The notes: generated from the letters alone by a model not told the origin. A DNA stretch of 64,000 nt from Clostridium sp. AF37-5 (GCF_003477605.1 NZ_QUDR01000016.1:1-64000); one strand, 5' to 3'. Positions 33,367-42,812 are shown, counted from the stretch's first letter. Made by a program: numbers and translations.

Positions 33367-33954
33367 TCATCCTTCGGTACTTTTTGCGATTACCTCATCC
33401 ACACTTACAACCTCCGGTGCTTCAAGTGATGTTTCTTTTGCATCCGCGGCTTCTATAGGGTCTTCCAATTCTTTTTTCTCCTCATCGTCCCACAACGAAT
33501 CATACTTTTTCCGTTCTTTAAGCTTTGCCATCATCTGTGCGTTTTTCGCCATCTGATACAAATCACTGTCGAATTCCATAAGTTTTTTCTCGTCCGAGCC
33601 GGGAACGATATCCCCGTGGAACATGCGCATTGCCACCGCAAGAATTTTACCCATTTCCTTATAATAATCCCCTTCTGCTTCGGCATTTTGCTTTGCGCTT
33701 ACCATCTCACGCTCAGCATCCCATTTGTCCATAAACTGGTGAATGAAATCATCATAAATCTTCTGCTGGTCTTTCACCGCATTGTACTGGAGTTCCAAAA
33801 CCGCTGCCTGTTCCCCAAACAGTTTGTCTCCTTCGGGAACACGCTTTATCAATTCCTTCGTCTCATTTAGTTTTTTAGACAATTCAAACGCCGTTGAATT
33901 GTACTGCTTATGTACTGCACTGAATTTATTCCGCAGTTCTCCTAACGTCGTCAT
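33367..33954 (-). CDS. Hypothetical coiled-coil protein
   Basis: A 195-residue soluble protein I do not recognise. It is highly charged and helical. Residues about 1-75 look like a coiled coil (FSAVHKQYNSTAFELSKKL and AVLELQYNAVKDQQKIYDDF). A second helical part (about 85-150) contains KILAVAMRMFHGDIVPGSDEKKL. The C-terminal 45 residues are acidic and probably disordered. AAGGAGGTG precedes the ATG. It is transcribed divergently from mrp, has its own terminator, and looks like a single-gene unit. Confidence 0.75.
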   Translation of the reverse strand: MTTLGELRNKFSAVHKQYNSTAFELSKKLNETKELIKRVPEGDKLFGEQAAVLELQYNAVKDQQKIYDDFIHQFMDKWDAEREMVSAKQNAEAEGDYYKEMGKILAVAMRMFHGDIVPGSDEKKLMEFDSDLYQMAKNAQMMAKLKERKKYDSLWDDEEKKELEDPIEAADAKETSLEAPEVVSVDEVIAKSTEG

Positions 33955-34108
33955 GCAAACACCTCCTTGTGTTCTTTTCGCAAATCCATTTACAACATAT
34001 CTGTAAGTATATTATCGGCAGTTTTCCCTCATAATATTACAACTTGACAAATCTGCCCCTTTCGTACTAGAGTAAGCATAGAAATATTTTTATTAAGGAG
34101 AAATTAAA

Positions 34109-34942
34109 ATGAGTGAAGAATGTACGCACGACTGCTCCACCTGTAGCAGCAATTGCGGTTCAAAAGACCCAAAAAGTCTCTTAGTAGCACCACATCCAAA
34201 TAGCAAAATCGGCAAGGTTATCGGTGTCGTCAGCGGAAAGGGCGGCGTAGGAAAATCAATGGTTACCGATTTGCTTGCGGTTGAATTTGCGCGTCGTGGA
34301 TACCACTGCGGTATTTTGGATGCCGATATTACCGGTCCTTCGATTCCGAAGGCATTTGGTATCACCGAAAAAGCGCAGGGAAATGAAACAACGATTTTCC
34401 CTGTAAAATCAAAAAAATACGGCGTGGATATTATGTCCATTAATGTTCTTTTGGAAAATGAAAGTGACCCGGTTGTATGGCGTGGTCCGGTGATTGGCGG
34501 AACGGTTCGCCAGTTCTGGTCTGACACCCTTTGGGATAATGTCGATTATCTGTTTGTCGATATGCCGCCCGGAACCGGTGATGTTGCACTTACCGTATTC
34601 CAGAACATTCCGATTGATGGCATTGTCGTTGTTACAAGTCCGCAGGATTTGGTTTCTATGATTGTTGGTAAAGCAATGAAAATGGCTTCTCTTATGAATA
34701 TTCCGGTTCTTGGTCTTGTGGAAAATATGAGCTATGCACTCTGCCCTGACTGCGGTAAGAAAATTCATGTATTTGGCGAGAGCCACATCAGTGAAATTGC
34801 TGAAGAATACCATGTACCGGTACTCGCCCAGATGCCAATTAACCCGTCACTTGCTTCTGCCTGCGACAACGGCACGGTAGAGGATTTGGATTGCTCCTAT
34901 CTGGAGGATGCTGCGCTTGTTATTGAAAGAGGTCAGAGATAG
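34109..34942 (+). CDS. mrp: Mrp/NBP35-type iron-sulfur cluster carrier ATPase
   Basis: A 277-residue P-loop protein. The N-terminus has a Cys cluster (CTHDCSTCSSNC, residues 5-16). The deviant Walker A is VSGKGGVGKSM (near residues 40-50). Other motifs are LDADITGPSIPKAFG, VDMPPGTGDVALT and the C-terminal cluster motif CPDCGKK. Mrp proteins load or carry Fe-S clusters. AAGGAG lies before the ATG. Its TAG stop overlaps the GTG start of thiN by one base. Confidence 0.93.
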   Translation: MSEECTHDCSTCSSNCGSKDPKSLLVAPHPNSKIGKVIGVVSGKGGVGKSMVTDLLAVEFARRGYHCGILDADITGPSIPKAFGITEKAQGNETTIFPVKSKKYGVDIMSINVLLENESDPVVWRGPVIGGTVRQFWSDTLWDNVDYLFVDMPPGTGDVALTVFQNIPIDGIVVVTSPQDLVSMIVGKAMKMASLMNIPVLGLVENMSYALCPDCGKKIHVFGESHISEIAEEYHVPVLAQMPINPSLASACDNGTVEDLDCSYLEDAALVIERGQR

Positions 34943-35580
34943 TGGATACAAAAGTCTGTTATTTATTTGGGGCAGGGGAACAATCCCCCTGCCATATCGA
35001 ATTAGGAAAAGATGATTTGGTCATCGCTGTTGATGGCGGCTTTGACTATTTAGAAAAAATCGGGCTGCGTGCCGACTATGTGATTGGTGACTTTGATTCC
35101 GTTTCGGCATCCAGCCATCTGCCATCCGACTGCATCCGACACCCAAAAGAAAAAGATGATACGGACATGATGCTTGCCGCACGACTTGGTTTGGAAAAAG
35201 GATACACAAATTTTGAAATTTATGGCGGTTTAGGCGGCCGCTTAGACCACACATTAGCTAATATTCAGACGCTTACATTCTTAAACCGGCATAATGCCGT
35301 CGGAACCTTAATTGGAGATGACTATGCACTAAAAGTTGTCACAAACGGCGTCATTACATTCGGAAAAGATTTACCGGAAAATACCACCGGAAATATATGT
35401 TCCGTCTTTTCTTTGAGCGACGTGAGCACAAATGTCACCATTCAGGGATTTCATTATGAAGTAGAAGGGGCGACCCTCACAAATTCATTCCCTCTTGGTG
35501 TCAGCAATGAGTTTACCGGCAGAAAGGGAAGCATCAGCGTGTCAAATGGCACATTAGCTGTTTTGTGGAATCGCCCTTAA
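34942..35580 (+). CDS. thiN: Thiamine diphosphokinase
   Basis: A 212-residue enzyme that converts thiamine to thiamine diphosphate. Motifs are VIAVDGGFDYL, VIGDFDSV, KDDTDMMLAARLGLEKG and GGLGGRLDHTLANIQTL, with a C-terminal beta-rich thiamine-binding part. The start is GTG overlapping the mrp stop (TAGTG), with AGAGGT about 10 nt upstream. Coupling to an Fe-S carrier may reflect shared cofactor metabolism, but this is only context. Confidence 0.93.
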   Translation: MDTKVCYLFGAGEQSPCHIELGKDDLVIAVDGGFDYLEKIGLRADYVIGDFDSVSASSHLPSDCIRHPKEKDDTDMMLAARLGLEKGYTNFEIYGGLGGRLDHTLANIQTLTFLNRHNAVGTLIGDDYALKVVTNGVITFGKDLPENTTGNICSVFSLSDVSTNVTIQGFHYEVEGATLTNSFPLGVSNEFTGRKGSISVSNGTLAVLWNRP

Positions 35581-35597
35581 ATTTTCTATTTATATTT

Positions 35598-37694
35598 CTA
35601 TTTTATTGAATCAAGTCCGAGTTTTACGGCAATCATTTTGTCAATCGGACAGGTACTCTGACCCTTGCCATCCGTTCCTTCCAGATACGTGGTGGCAGCG
35701 GATTCAAATATCATATACACTTCATCTCCCACAACTTCTACTTCCTCTACCATTGGCGGCAGTGCTACGGCAAGTTCTAACTCGCCAAGCATCGTATCAT
35801 CGGTCGCATCTGCACGGTTATACACCTGTAATTCGGATAAAAATCTCTTCTTTGTACTGTTTCTTCCATAGGAACAGCTAAAGATTGTACGGTCTCCGGA
35901 AAATGTAATTCCCTGCACATAATTCGGTGTGCTGCGGTACAACACATTGCCACGGACATCCAAAATAATTTTTCCTGTCAAAATCTGCTCTGTCGGCTCC
36001 GCACCTTCGTTTTCTGCTGGAATTGTACGGTGAATTTCCAGCGTTACTGCAGTTCCTTTCGTACATTTTTCCAGTAATTCCGAAAGCTGTTTTGCACTTG
36101 TAATCAGCTCATTATTAACCGAGTAAATAACATCGCCTTTTTTCAGCTTTTCTTTTGCTGTAGCAGAGCTTCCTTTTTCCGCAAGTAAAACAGAGGAAGA
36201 AGAGTACACTGTTGCAACCTGAACACTTGTCTTTGCCTCATTTTCTGCGGTTGCTTCTGTCTGTACTTCTTTTGTCTGGATTCCCAGATAATCCTCTTCG
36301 GCAGGATTCGTAACAATACGAACCTGATTTAATTCGTTTGTCTTTGCATCGTACTCATATGCATACATACGCGGTGCACTGGTATCATTTTCCTCTACTT
36401 CTTCGTCCGAATCTTCATCCTCCGAAGTGTCACCGGCAACCGGTGCCACACTAAACTGTGCCACCCACAGATAACCGTCCTTTTTATTGTAGGAAATCGT
36501 CGATGGTTTTGTTGGAATCTGATGCAGTTCCACTTTACCGGATGATGTATATTCTTTTTTGCCTGTCGCATATTTCACCAAATCCGACAATGTAATGCGC
36601 TCAAGTGAATACATTCCTGTCGTTTTATCTTTGTTTGAGTGGCAGACCCAGATGTTTTTATTTTTCTCATCATAAGTAATTCCACCCACGTGGCTCTTCT
36701 GGTCTTTTAAAACTAGCGTCTTTAAAAATTCGCCCGTCTTGTTGTTGTAAACGAAAATGCAGCTGTTGTGCAAATCATCCATACAGTATGCTGTCGTAAG
36801 CATATAATTTCCTGCCATGCAGACACCCTGCGGACAGAGATTGTTACACTGAATATAATTTTTTGTCCAGTCCTCATCAGCAGTCGGTGCAAGCCCTGGC
36901 ATCTGATACTTATCCACAATTGTCCATTTTAAATCTGTCAGTTTTTTATAATTAGTAAATCCCGGAGACAGTGGACTCTTCGACGGATAGCTGTATTTAT
37001 TAATACTGTCATAGGTACTGAAAACACGTACCGGTTTTTTGTTAATCGTAACGGTAACGGAAGTCGAAGCTGCCTTATAATTTGTTGTTGCTGGCACACT
37101 CATGGTTACCTTTGTCGAAACTTTCTTAATCGTATCTTTTGTCTGCTTGGACAATGTTTTACATGTCTTATCAAACGTTTTAACAATCGTAACCTTACCG
37201 GCTTTCGTGACTTTGATCACATCGGCTGTCGCACAGGCATATGTTACCGTTCCACCGCCTTTCGATGGTTTAGCTACAATCGAAAATGAACCATCTCCTT
37301 CAACGGCTGAATATGCTGCTTTGTCCGGTACTAGCAGACGACTTGCTTTTTTTATCTTAAAAGTTTTGCTTTTGCTGCCCTTATATTTGGCTTTTTTCCC
37401 TTTTTTAGCCTTCTTAGCTTTAATTGTAACTTTCGCCGTTCCGGCATTTTTATTTTTTGTATACTTGACCGTATAATCCCTGTTTTTTTTCAGTTTTTTC
37501 TTGCCAAGTTTTACGGTAACAGCTGGTTTTTTGGCTTTTCCATTATATGTATAACTGCTCTTTGCCAAAGTAATCTTTGCTTTTTTCAATGACTTTGGCT
37601 TCGTCTTTTTCTTTGCCTGAACATTCATCCCACCAATTAATACAGTGGAAAAAAGTAACAGCGCTAACAATAGTATTCTTTTTTTACACTTCAT
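35598..37694 (-). CDS. Secreted propeller-like protein with an inserted PDZ-like domain
   Basis: A 698-residue protein with a signal peptide (MKCKKRILLLALLLFSTVL, cleavage near NVQAKK). Residues about 35-120 form a very Lys-rich Ig-like module of the YNGKAKKPAVTV / DYTVKYTKNKNAGTAKVTI type common in Lachnospiraceae surface proteins. A second Ig-like part follows (about 120-225). From about 270 a beta-propeller-like region begins (CPQGVCMAGNYMLTTAYC, GGITYDEKNKNIWVCHS, KKDGYLWVAQF). An acidic linker (about 415-435) leads to a PDZ-like insert at about 500-550 (KLKKGDVIYSVNNELITSAKQL), after which propeller blades resume. The function is unknown; a scaffold or substrate-recognition role on the cell surface is plausible. 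Confidence 0.75.
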   Translation of the reverse strand: MKCKKRILLLALLLFSTVLIGGMNVQAKKKTKPKSLKKAKITLAKSSYTYNGKAKKPAVTVKLGKKKLKKNRDYTVKYTKNKNAGTAKVTIKAKKAKKGKKAKYKGSKSKTFKIKKASRLLVPDKAAYSAVEGDGSFSIVAKPSKGGGTVTYACATADVIKVTKAGKVTIVKTFDKTCKTLSKQTKDTIKKVSTKVTMSVPATTNYKAASTSVTVTINKKPVRVFSTYDSINKYSYPSKSPLSPGFTNYKKLTDLKWTIVDKYQMPGLAPTADEDWTKNYIQCNNLCPQGVCMAGNYMLTTAYCMDDLHNSCIFVYNNKTGEFLKTLVLKDQKSHVGGITYDEKNKNIWVCHSNKDKTTGMYSLERITLSDLVKYATGKKEYTSSGKVELHQIPTKPSTISYNKKDGYLWVAQFSVAPVAGDTSEDEDSDEEVEENDTSAPRMYAYEYDAKTNELNQVRIVTNPAEEDYLGIQTKEVQTEATAENEAKTSVQVATVYSSSSVLLAEKGSSATAKEKLKKGDVIYSVNNELITSAKQLSELLEKCTKGTAVTLEIHRTIPAENEGAEPTEQILTGKIILDVRGNVLYRSTPNYVQGITFSGDRTIFSCSYGRNSTKKRFLSELQVYNRADATDDTMLGELELAVALPPMVEEVEVVGDEVYMIFESAATTYLEGTDGKGQSTCPIDKMIAVKLGLDSIK

Positions 37695-37712
37695 ATTTTA
37701 CGCTTCCTTCCT

Positions 37713-37750
37713 AAAAAAATGTAACTGTCCTTTACCGAACAGTTACATTT
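37713..37750 (-). terminator. Terminator after the DUF6273 membrane protein gene
   Basis: On the minus strand AAATGTAACTGT (37739-37750) pairs with ACAGTTACATTT (37717-37728) and runs into TTTTTTT. It separates this gene from the propeller protein gene. Confidence 0.9.
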
Positions 37751-37782
37751 AATCATGCAATCGTGGCAAAACATAGGCATCC

Positions 37783-38820
37783 TTACTTCAAATTTACCCA
37801 CATCGTCGGACGTATGCAGGCACCATTTTCGTCCACCGGGAAACCATAGGTAATAATATCCCCCAGTGCAGAAACATACGTCGTTGCCGTGGCATCTTTG
37901 CCCGGTGTACGCAGCCGCATTGTCTTTGCCTTTGCTTTCAGTTTCTTCTTATATTTGGCAAACTCCGGCTCATTCATCAAAAACACTTTATCTTGCGTAT
38001 TCTTGCCACCGTCCGTCCCAAACTCTTCATTTGCAACATTTTCAACATTTGTAGTCAAAATCATCGCCAATTCCCCTGGTGTAAATTTACCGTCCTCAAG
38101 GAATTCACCATTCAGATACTTTCGCAGTGCACAACTCTCCCATGTAACCTTTTCTGATTTATCATGGTATGGATGTTTATTATCTGCCATATATTTTGTA
38201 AGCAGAGCTTTACCATCTGTACGCTCCAAAACCATCCAGTCACAAGTTCCAAACTTCACAACACCACCAATTTTCACTTTTTCGATGGCTTTTTTCTCAA
38301 GCAAAACAATCTGATTTTTACAATCTTTATAATCGCCCAGTTTTTCGTATGTGGACGATGCCCATTTATCAAAACCAACTTTTGCAGAAAGTCCGGCTAA
38401 CTGATAACGGGTTGCCGGAACATTATAGCAGACAATCATTGCAACAATAACCGCAAGAACAATCCATTTTACAATTCCTTTTTTCTTGTTGTCATCTTCT
38501 TCCTGCTTTTTCACTGTTGTCGTAACAGTTCGTGAAATTACTTCTTTTTCTGCCGGCAGTTTCTTTTTCCATTCTTTTGCAAGAGCTGCACACTCTTCAC
38601 TTAACGCAGCACATTCCTCGCATCCTTCAAATGGAGTTTCTTTGCCTAACGCATCCATCTGTGCAAAATCTTTTGTAAGGCGCACATAGATACGATAAAC
38701 ATCTTCATCTACTAAAAGGCATCTTGTCGCTCTCTTTAATGTCTTTAACTGGACAAACCGTTCCGCCGGCGTCAGTTCAATGACCTCTTTTTTCTTTTTC
38801 TTTTTATCTCCCTTTGCCAT
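37783..38820 (-). CDS. Membrane protein with a C-terminal DUF6273 domain
   Basis: A 345-residue protein. It starts with a lysine-rich stretch (MAKGDKKKKKKE) and a cytoplasmic region with two CxxC-like Cys groups (CEECAALSEECAAL near residues 68-81). A single transmembrane helix lies at about 115-138 (GIVKWIVLAVIVAMIVCYN). The extracellular DUF6273 domain follows (KFGTCDWMVLER, SEKVTWESCALRKYLNGEF, KVFLMNEPEFAKY). The start at 38820 has GGAGGA upstream. The function is unknown. Confidence 0.78.
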   Translation of the reverse strand: MAKGDKKKKKKEVIELTPAERFVQLKTLKRATRCLLVDEDVYRIYVRLTKDFAQMDALGKETPFEGCEECAALSEECAALAKEWKKKLPAEKEVISRTVTTTVKKQEEDDNKKKGIVKWIVLAVIVAMIVCYNVPATRYQLAGLSAKVGFDKWASSTYEKLGDYKDCKNQIVLLEKKAIEKVKIGGVVKFGTCDWMVLERTDGKALLTKYMADNKHPYHDKSEKVTWESCALRKYLNGEFLEDGKFTPGELAMILTTNVENVANEEFGTDGGKNTQDKVFLMNEPEFAKYKKKLKAKAKTMRLRTPGKDATATTYVSALGDIITYGFPVDENGACIRPTMWVNLK

Positions 38821-38919
38821 GCACTGGAATCCTCCTTTGTCTCTTATGCGGGCTGTATTGGTAGTATAACATAGATTGTGCTTAATTATCAACTTTTTGA
38901 CATCTTTTGTTCGTCATAC

Positions 38920-38980
38920 GAAAAAGAAGAAACTATCATTCGCATGAACATTACTGTTTTCCGATTTGTAGTTTCTTCTT
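38920..38980 (-). terminator. Terminator of secDF
   Basis: On the minus strand AGAAGAAACTA (38969-38979) pairs with TAGTTTCTTCT (38925-38935), with TTTT following, shortly after the secDF stop codon. Confidence 0.8.
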
Positions 38981-39009
38981 TTCTTGTTCCAATATTTATT
39001 CACAAAGAA

Positions 39010-41283
39010 TTATTTTTTCTTCTTAGAATAAGTGACTGCTTTCTGCTCTTTTTCTCCCTTTCCGGAAAGAACATACCACAATGGTGATGCTACACATACG
39101 GATGAATAACATCCGGAAATAATACCTACAATCAACGGAATTGCAAACTGACGTACAGAATCCACACCGAATACAGCTAACACAAATACCATGATAAAGG
39201 TAGTTACCGAAGTATTAATGGAACGAGACAATGTCTCTGTAATACTCTTGTTGATAATTTCTGCAAGACTTGTTCTTGATGTAGCCTTAGCTTTATTCTC
39301 GCGAATACGGTCAAATACTACGATGGTATCGTTGATGGAATATCCGACAATCGTAAGCATACATGCAATAAAGGTACTTCCGACCGGAATAAACGCGCTT
39401 GCCACTACATAAACAGTCAGCACAGCAATTACATCATGAATAAGTGCCAAAACAGCACTGATACCGGTTGAAAGTTTACGGAAGCGAATCCAGATATAAA
39501 GCAACATACAAAGTGTCGCAATCAGAGTTGCTACAGCTGCATCCACTTTCATTTCATCACTGACAGAACCACTGATGAACTCGGACTCAATTTTGGTAGA
39601 TTCATCCACGCCAAATGTTTTCGCCATCGTTGCTTTCAATTCTTCCGACTTCTGCTCACTGAGTTCCTCAGTACGAACAACAATCTTTGTATTATCAGCA
39701 ACCGAAATTTCAACACTCTTACCGCTTCCAATAACAGATTTTGCAGTATCTTCTGCTTTCTGTTTATCTTCATCGGTTACAGTCTTAGATAAGTCAACAG
39801 ATGTTGAGTTACCACCGGCAAAATCTAAACTATAGTTAAATAATGGACCACCGGAAGCAGCACGGACAACAAGTCCTGCCACACAGATTACAACAACAGC
39901 TCCGGAAATAACAACATATTTCTTCCAGTTACCAATAAAGTTAATTGTCTTACGCTCTTTCTGAATACCATACATTGAAGTATTTGTCATACCCAGTGCA
40001 CAGAATGCTTTCATCAAAAGTTTTGTAATAAACAAAGCAGTAAACATAGACAACACAATACCAATACCAAGTGTCATCGCAAAACCTTTTACCGTACCGG
40101 AACCCTTGAGATACAGTACCAAAGCAGCAATCAAAGTTGTCACGTTACCATCGACAATGGCGGACATTGCTTTGGAAAATCCATTATCAATCGCAGACGC
40201 TACCGTCTTGCCGGTTGCCAATTCCTCGCGGATACGTGTAAATATAATACAGTTTGCATCCACCGCCATACCAATACTCAGGATAATACCCGCAATACCG
40301 GGCAGGGTCAATGTTACATTCAAACCATTCAGTGCAAGCAGCATAGCACCTACATAGAAAATCAATGCAATGCTGGCTGCCACACCGGAGATGCGGTACA
40401 TAACAATCATGAAAATGATTACGAGAATCAAACCAACAACGCCGGCAAACAAACTGGATTTCAATGCCTGACTTCCCAGTGTTGCTCCTACTACGTTACC
40501 ATGAATATTTTCAAGTTCCAACGGAAGAGCACCGATACGTACGGTAGAAGCAAGCTGCTCTGCGGACTCAGAAGTAAAGCTTCCCGAAATCCAGCACTCA
40601 CCGCCGGAAATCTCTTCTTTCAGGTTTGGTGCAGAAACTAACTTCTCATCATATACGATGGCAAGCTGCTCACCAACATGCTCTCCGGTAATCTTAGCAA
40701 ATTTCTTAATTCCTTTGCCTGCGAACTTAATAGAAACACCATATTCAGTCTTTCCGGTGCCTTCCTGCTGTCTGCTGCCGGAAGTTGCCTCACCAATCAT
40801 GTCACCGGTCAAAAGGACTTTCGATTTGTCGTAAACGACTTTATCACCTTCGTTTGGTGTGCCGCCTTTTTCAGTCTTCAGATCTGAATACAAAATGAAA
40901 TAAAGCGCTCCAGCTTTACCAAGTTCCTTCAAAACCTCTTCTGAATCACTGGCACCCGGAATATCGATTGTGACACGGTCACTACCTTCCTGATATACTG
41001 CAGCTTCCGTGCTCTCTAATGTTTCCACACGTTTCTGCATCTTGTAAATCGTGTCTGCCATGTCTTTATCGGTTGGCTGTTCACCGGTTCTCTTACCGGT
41101 ACTATCAGTCTTGTAAGCCTGATATGTGACACTCACGCCACCTTCCAAATCCAATCCAAGACGAATGTTCTTTGCGCTTCCTCTGTGTGCGCCACCAATT
41201 CCCCTTGCTGCTACAAACGCAAACGCTGCAATCAGCACAAGAACCAGTAAGACCTGTAAAACGCCCTTTACTTTACTGTTCAT
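39010..41283 (-). CDS. secDF: Protein translocase SecDF fusion
   Basis: A 757-residue fusion of SecD and SecF, which use proton flow to aid late Sec export. The SecD half has the first transmembrane helix (residues 7-27), a large periplasmic-type domain (about 40-255) and five helices with GLDLEGGVSV and SIGMAVDANCIIFTRIREEL. The SecF half begins at about 445, with FAGGNSTSVDLS and the conserved VGYSINDTIVVFDRIREN. The C-terminus is basic. A fused SecDF is usual in many Firmicutes. AAAGGAGAT precedes the ATG. Confidence 0.96.
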   Translation of the reverse strand: MNSKVKGVLQVLLVLVLIAAFAFVAARGIGGAHRGSAKNIRLGLDLEGGVSVTYQAYKTDSTGKRTGEQPTDKDMADTIYKMQKRVETLESTEAAVYQEGSDRVTIDIPGASDSEEVLKELGKAGALYFILYSDLKTEKGGTPNEGDKVVYDKSKVLLTGDMIGEATSGSRQQEGTGKTEYGVSIKFAGKGIKKFAKITGEHVGEQLAIVYDEKLVSAPNLKEEISGGECWISGSFTSESAEQLASTVRIGALPLELENIHGNVVGATLGSQALKSSLFAGVVGLILVIIFMIVMYRISGVAASIALIFYVGAMLLALNGLNVTLTLPGIAGIILSIGMAVDANCIIFTRIREELATGKTVASAIDNGFSKAMSAIVDGNVTTLIAALVLYLKGSGTVKGFAMTLGIGIVLSMFTALFITKLLMKAFCALGMTNTSMYGIQKERKTINFIGNWKKYVVISGAVVVICVAGLVVRAASGGPLFNYSLDFAGGNSTSVDLSKTVTDEDKQKAEDTAKSVIGSGKSVEISVADNTKIVVRTEELSEQKSEELKATMAKTFGVDESTKIESEFISGSVSDEMKVDAAVATLIATLCMLLYIWIRFRKLSTGISAVLALIHDVIAVLTVYVVASAFIPVGSTFIACMLTIVGYSINDTIVVFDRIRENKAKATSRTSLAEIINKSITETLSRSINTSVTTFIMVFVLAVFGVDSVRQFAIPLIVGIISGCYSSVCVASPLWYVLSGKGEKEQKAVTYSKKKK

Positions 41284-41408
41284 GTTACTTATCTCCTTTA
41301 CTATAAATCCTTACCAGGGTCTCTTACTGTAAAAATCCCCCTTATCGAGCACTGCTCGAGATTAGATTATATCACAAAACAATTGGTTCTTCAAGTATAA
41401 AACAAAAG

Positions 41409-41605
41409 CGGCTCGCGCCCTCTTCTCTTTGCTCCAAGCCTTGCCCCATTCGCCCTAGCGGGCTCATGGACGGCTCGCGCCCTCTTCTCTTTGCTCCAAG
41501 CCCTGCCCCATTCGCCCTGACGGGCTCATGGACGGCTCGCACCCTCTTCTCTTTGCTCCAAGCCTTGCTCCATTCGCCCTAGCGGGCTCATGGACGGCTC
41601 GCGCC
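41409..41605. repeat. 62-bp GC-rich tandem repeat, three units plus a partial fourth
   Basis: Units begin CGGCTCGC at 41409, 41471 and 41533, with a partial fourth at 41595, giving an exact 62-bp period. Units differ at only a few positions. Since 62 is not a multiple of three, it is not protein-coding. Each unit holds GCCCGCTAGGGC-like short palindromes. It is clearly more GC-rich than its surroundings and lies between the secDF promoter region and the rubrerythrin terminator. The gap 41284-41408 shows nothing else. Confidence 0.92.
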
Positions 41606-41607
41606 GT

Positions 41608-41672
41608 ATATAAAAATAAAAACAGCCCTTCATTTGTGAGTGAACTCACAATGAAGGGCTGTTTTTATTTTT
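41608..41672 (-). terminator. Long terminator of rubrerythrin, possibly bidirectional
   Basis: A near-perfect stem of about 27 bp (AAAACAGCCCTTCATTGTGAG with its complement) and flanking A and T runs lies 17 bp after the rubrerythrin stop. Confidence 0.92.
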
Positions 41673-41688
41673 ATGCATGGCTTGGAGC

Positions 41689-42231
41689 TTAGCCAAAGTA
41701 TCTCTTTAACAATCCCTCGAATGCTTTGCCATGTCTTGCTTCGTCTTTTGCCATTTCATGAACAGTGTCATGGATAGCGTCTAAGTCTGCTGCTTTGGCA
41801 CGTTTTGCAAGGTCGAATTTGCCCGCTGTTGCACCATTTTCAGCGTCAACACGCATCTGCAGGTTTTTCTTTGTGGAATCAGTTACTACTTCACCAAGAA
41901 GTTCTGCGAATTTTGCAGCATGCTCTGCTTCTTCCCAAGCTGCTTTTTCATAGTAAAGACCTACTTCCGGATAGCCTTCACGATGAGCCACTCTTGCCAT
42001 AGCAAGATACATTCCTACTTCTGAACATTCTCCTTCAAAGTTTGCACGAAGATCAGCTACGATGTCTTCGCTGACACCCTTAGCAACTCCTACTACATGT
42101 TCTGCTGCCCATTCTCTTTCGCCAGTCTGCTCTTTGAATTTTTCTGCCGGTGCCTTGCAAACCGGGCACTGCTCCGGTGCACTGTCTCCTTCGTGAACAT
42201 ATCCACATACGCTGCATACAAATTTCTTCAT
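41689..42231 (-). CDS. rbr: Rubrerythrin with an N-terminal rubredoxin domain
   Basis: A 180-residue peroxide-detoxifying protein. The N-terminal rubredoxin-like domain has two CxxC pairs (CSVCG at residues 6-10 and CPVCK near 21-25) for one iron. The ferritin-like diiron domain follows, with Glu and ExxH ligands ([29 protein letters not shown]). The rubredoxin part is N-terminal, unlike classical rubrerythrin. It lies 47 bp downstream of the PerR-type repressor gene on the same strand, so peroxide control is likely. AAAGGAGAG precedes the ATG. Confidence 0.94.
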   Translation of the reverse strand: MKKFVCSVCGYVHEGDSAPEQCPVCKAPAEKFKEQTGEREWAAEHVVGVAKGVSEDIVADLRANFEGECSEVGMYLAMARVAHREGYPEVGLYYEKAAWEEAEHAAKFAELLGEVVTDSTKKNLQMRVDAENGATAGKFDLAKRAKAADLDAIHDTVHEMAKDEARHGKAFEGLLKRYFG

Positions 42232-42278
42232 ACTAATACACTCTCCTTTTGATAAATTAGTTTAACCACTTTTGTGAT

Positions 42279-42659
42279 TTATAAACATTTTTTACAGATG
42301 CCGTAAAAATAGATTTCATGTCCTTCTATTTTTCCGGGAAACTCGTCATCCATCTTGGTATCCAATTCAAAATCCCAGTCGGCTTCCAAATCGATTACCT
42401 GTCTGCAACGACGACAAATAAAATGATTGTGTGGGGTGGTCGTTGCATCAAAATGCTCTACCCCGTCACCACAGTTCAATCGCAAAATCTCACCACAGTC
42501 TGCTAATAAGTTTAAATTTCGGTATACCGTTCCTAAACTTATCTTAGGAAATTCTTCTCTGATTTTCTGATATACCTGCTCCGCAGTCGGATGAGACTTT
42601 GTTGAACGCAGATAGACTAACACAGCTTCCCGCTGCCTGCTATACTTGAGTCCAGCCAT
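42279..42659 (-). CDS. perR: Fur-family peroxide repressor, PerR-like
   Basis: A 126-residue regulator with an N-terminal winged helix (SLGTVYRNLNLLADCGEI) and a C-terminal metal-binding part. The sequence HFDATTTPHNHFICRRC has the Asp typical of PerR and the first CxxC; the second (CKKC) is at the C-terminus. PerR represses oxidative-stress genes until iron-dependent oxidation of His. The neighbour is rubrerythrin, and a 27-bp palindrome lies just upstream (42676-42702), which fits autoregulation. Confidence 0.9.
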   Translation of the reverse strand: MAGLKYSRQREAVLVYLRSTKSHPTAEQVYQKIREEFPKISLGTVYRNLNLLADCGEILRLNCGDGVEHFDATTTPHNHFICRRCRQVIDLEADWDFELDTKMDDEFPGKIEGHEIYFYGICKKCL

Positions 42660-42675
42660 ATCTCACGCTCCTTTT

Positions 42676-42702
42676 TGATAATAGTAACTGTTACTGTTAT
42701 CA
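42676..42702. promoter_or_regulatory. Palindromic operator upstream of perR
   Basis: TGATAATAGTAAC T GTTACTGTTATCA is a 27-bp palindrome with 12 of 13 positions matching. Its A/T-rich TGATAAT ends resemble Fur/PerR boxes. It lies 16 bp before the perR ATG and is also positioned to affect the divergent cotJ promoter region. Confidence 0.75.
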
Positions 42703-42812
42703 CTATATATCATTTATCTTTGCTTGTCAATACTTTTTCTCAATAAATTTTATTTTTTTCACATTCGACATTTTTCTACATAATATATAGTAAAAACAAA
42801 AAAGGAGTTTCT

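Noticed and set aside
33242..33556. 104-residue plus-strand reading frame
   Set aside because: It crosses hairpin copy 3 and the antisense of the real gene at 33367-33954; no start signal.
41464..41649. 61-residue minus-strand frame in the 62-bp repeats
   Set aside because: The repeat period is not a multiple of three, so each unit changes frame; no ribosome binding site.
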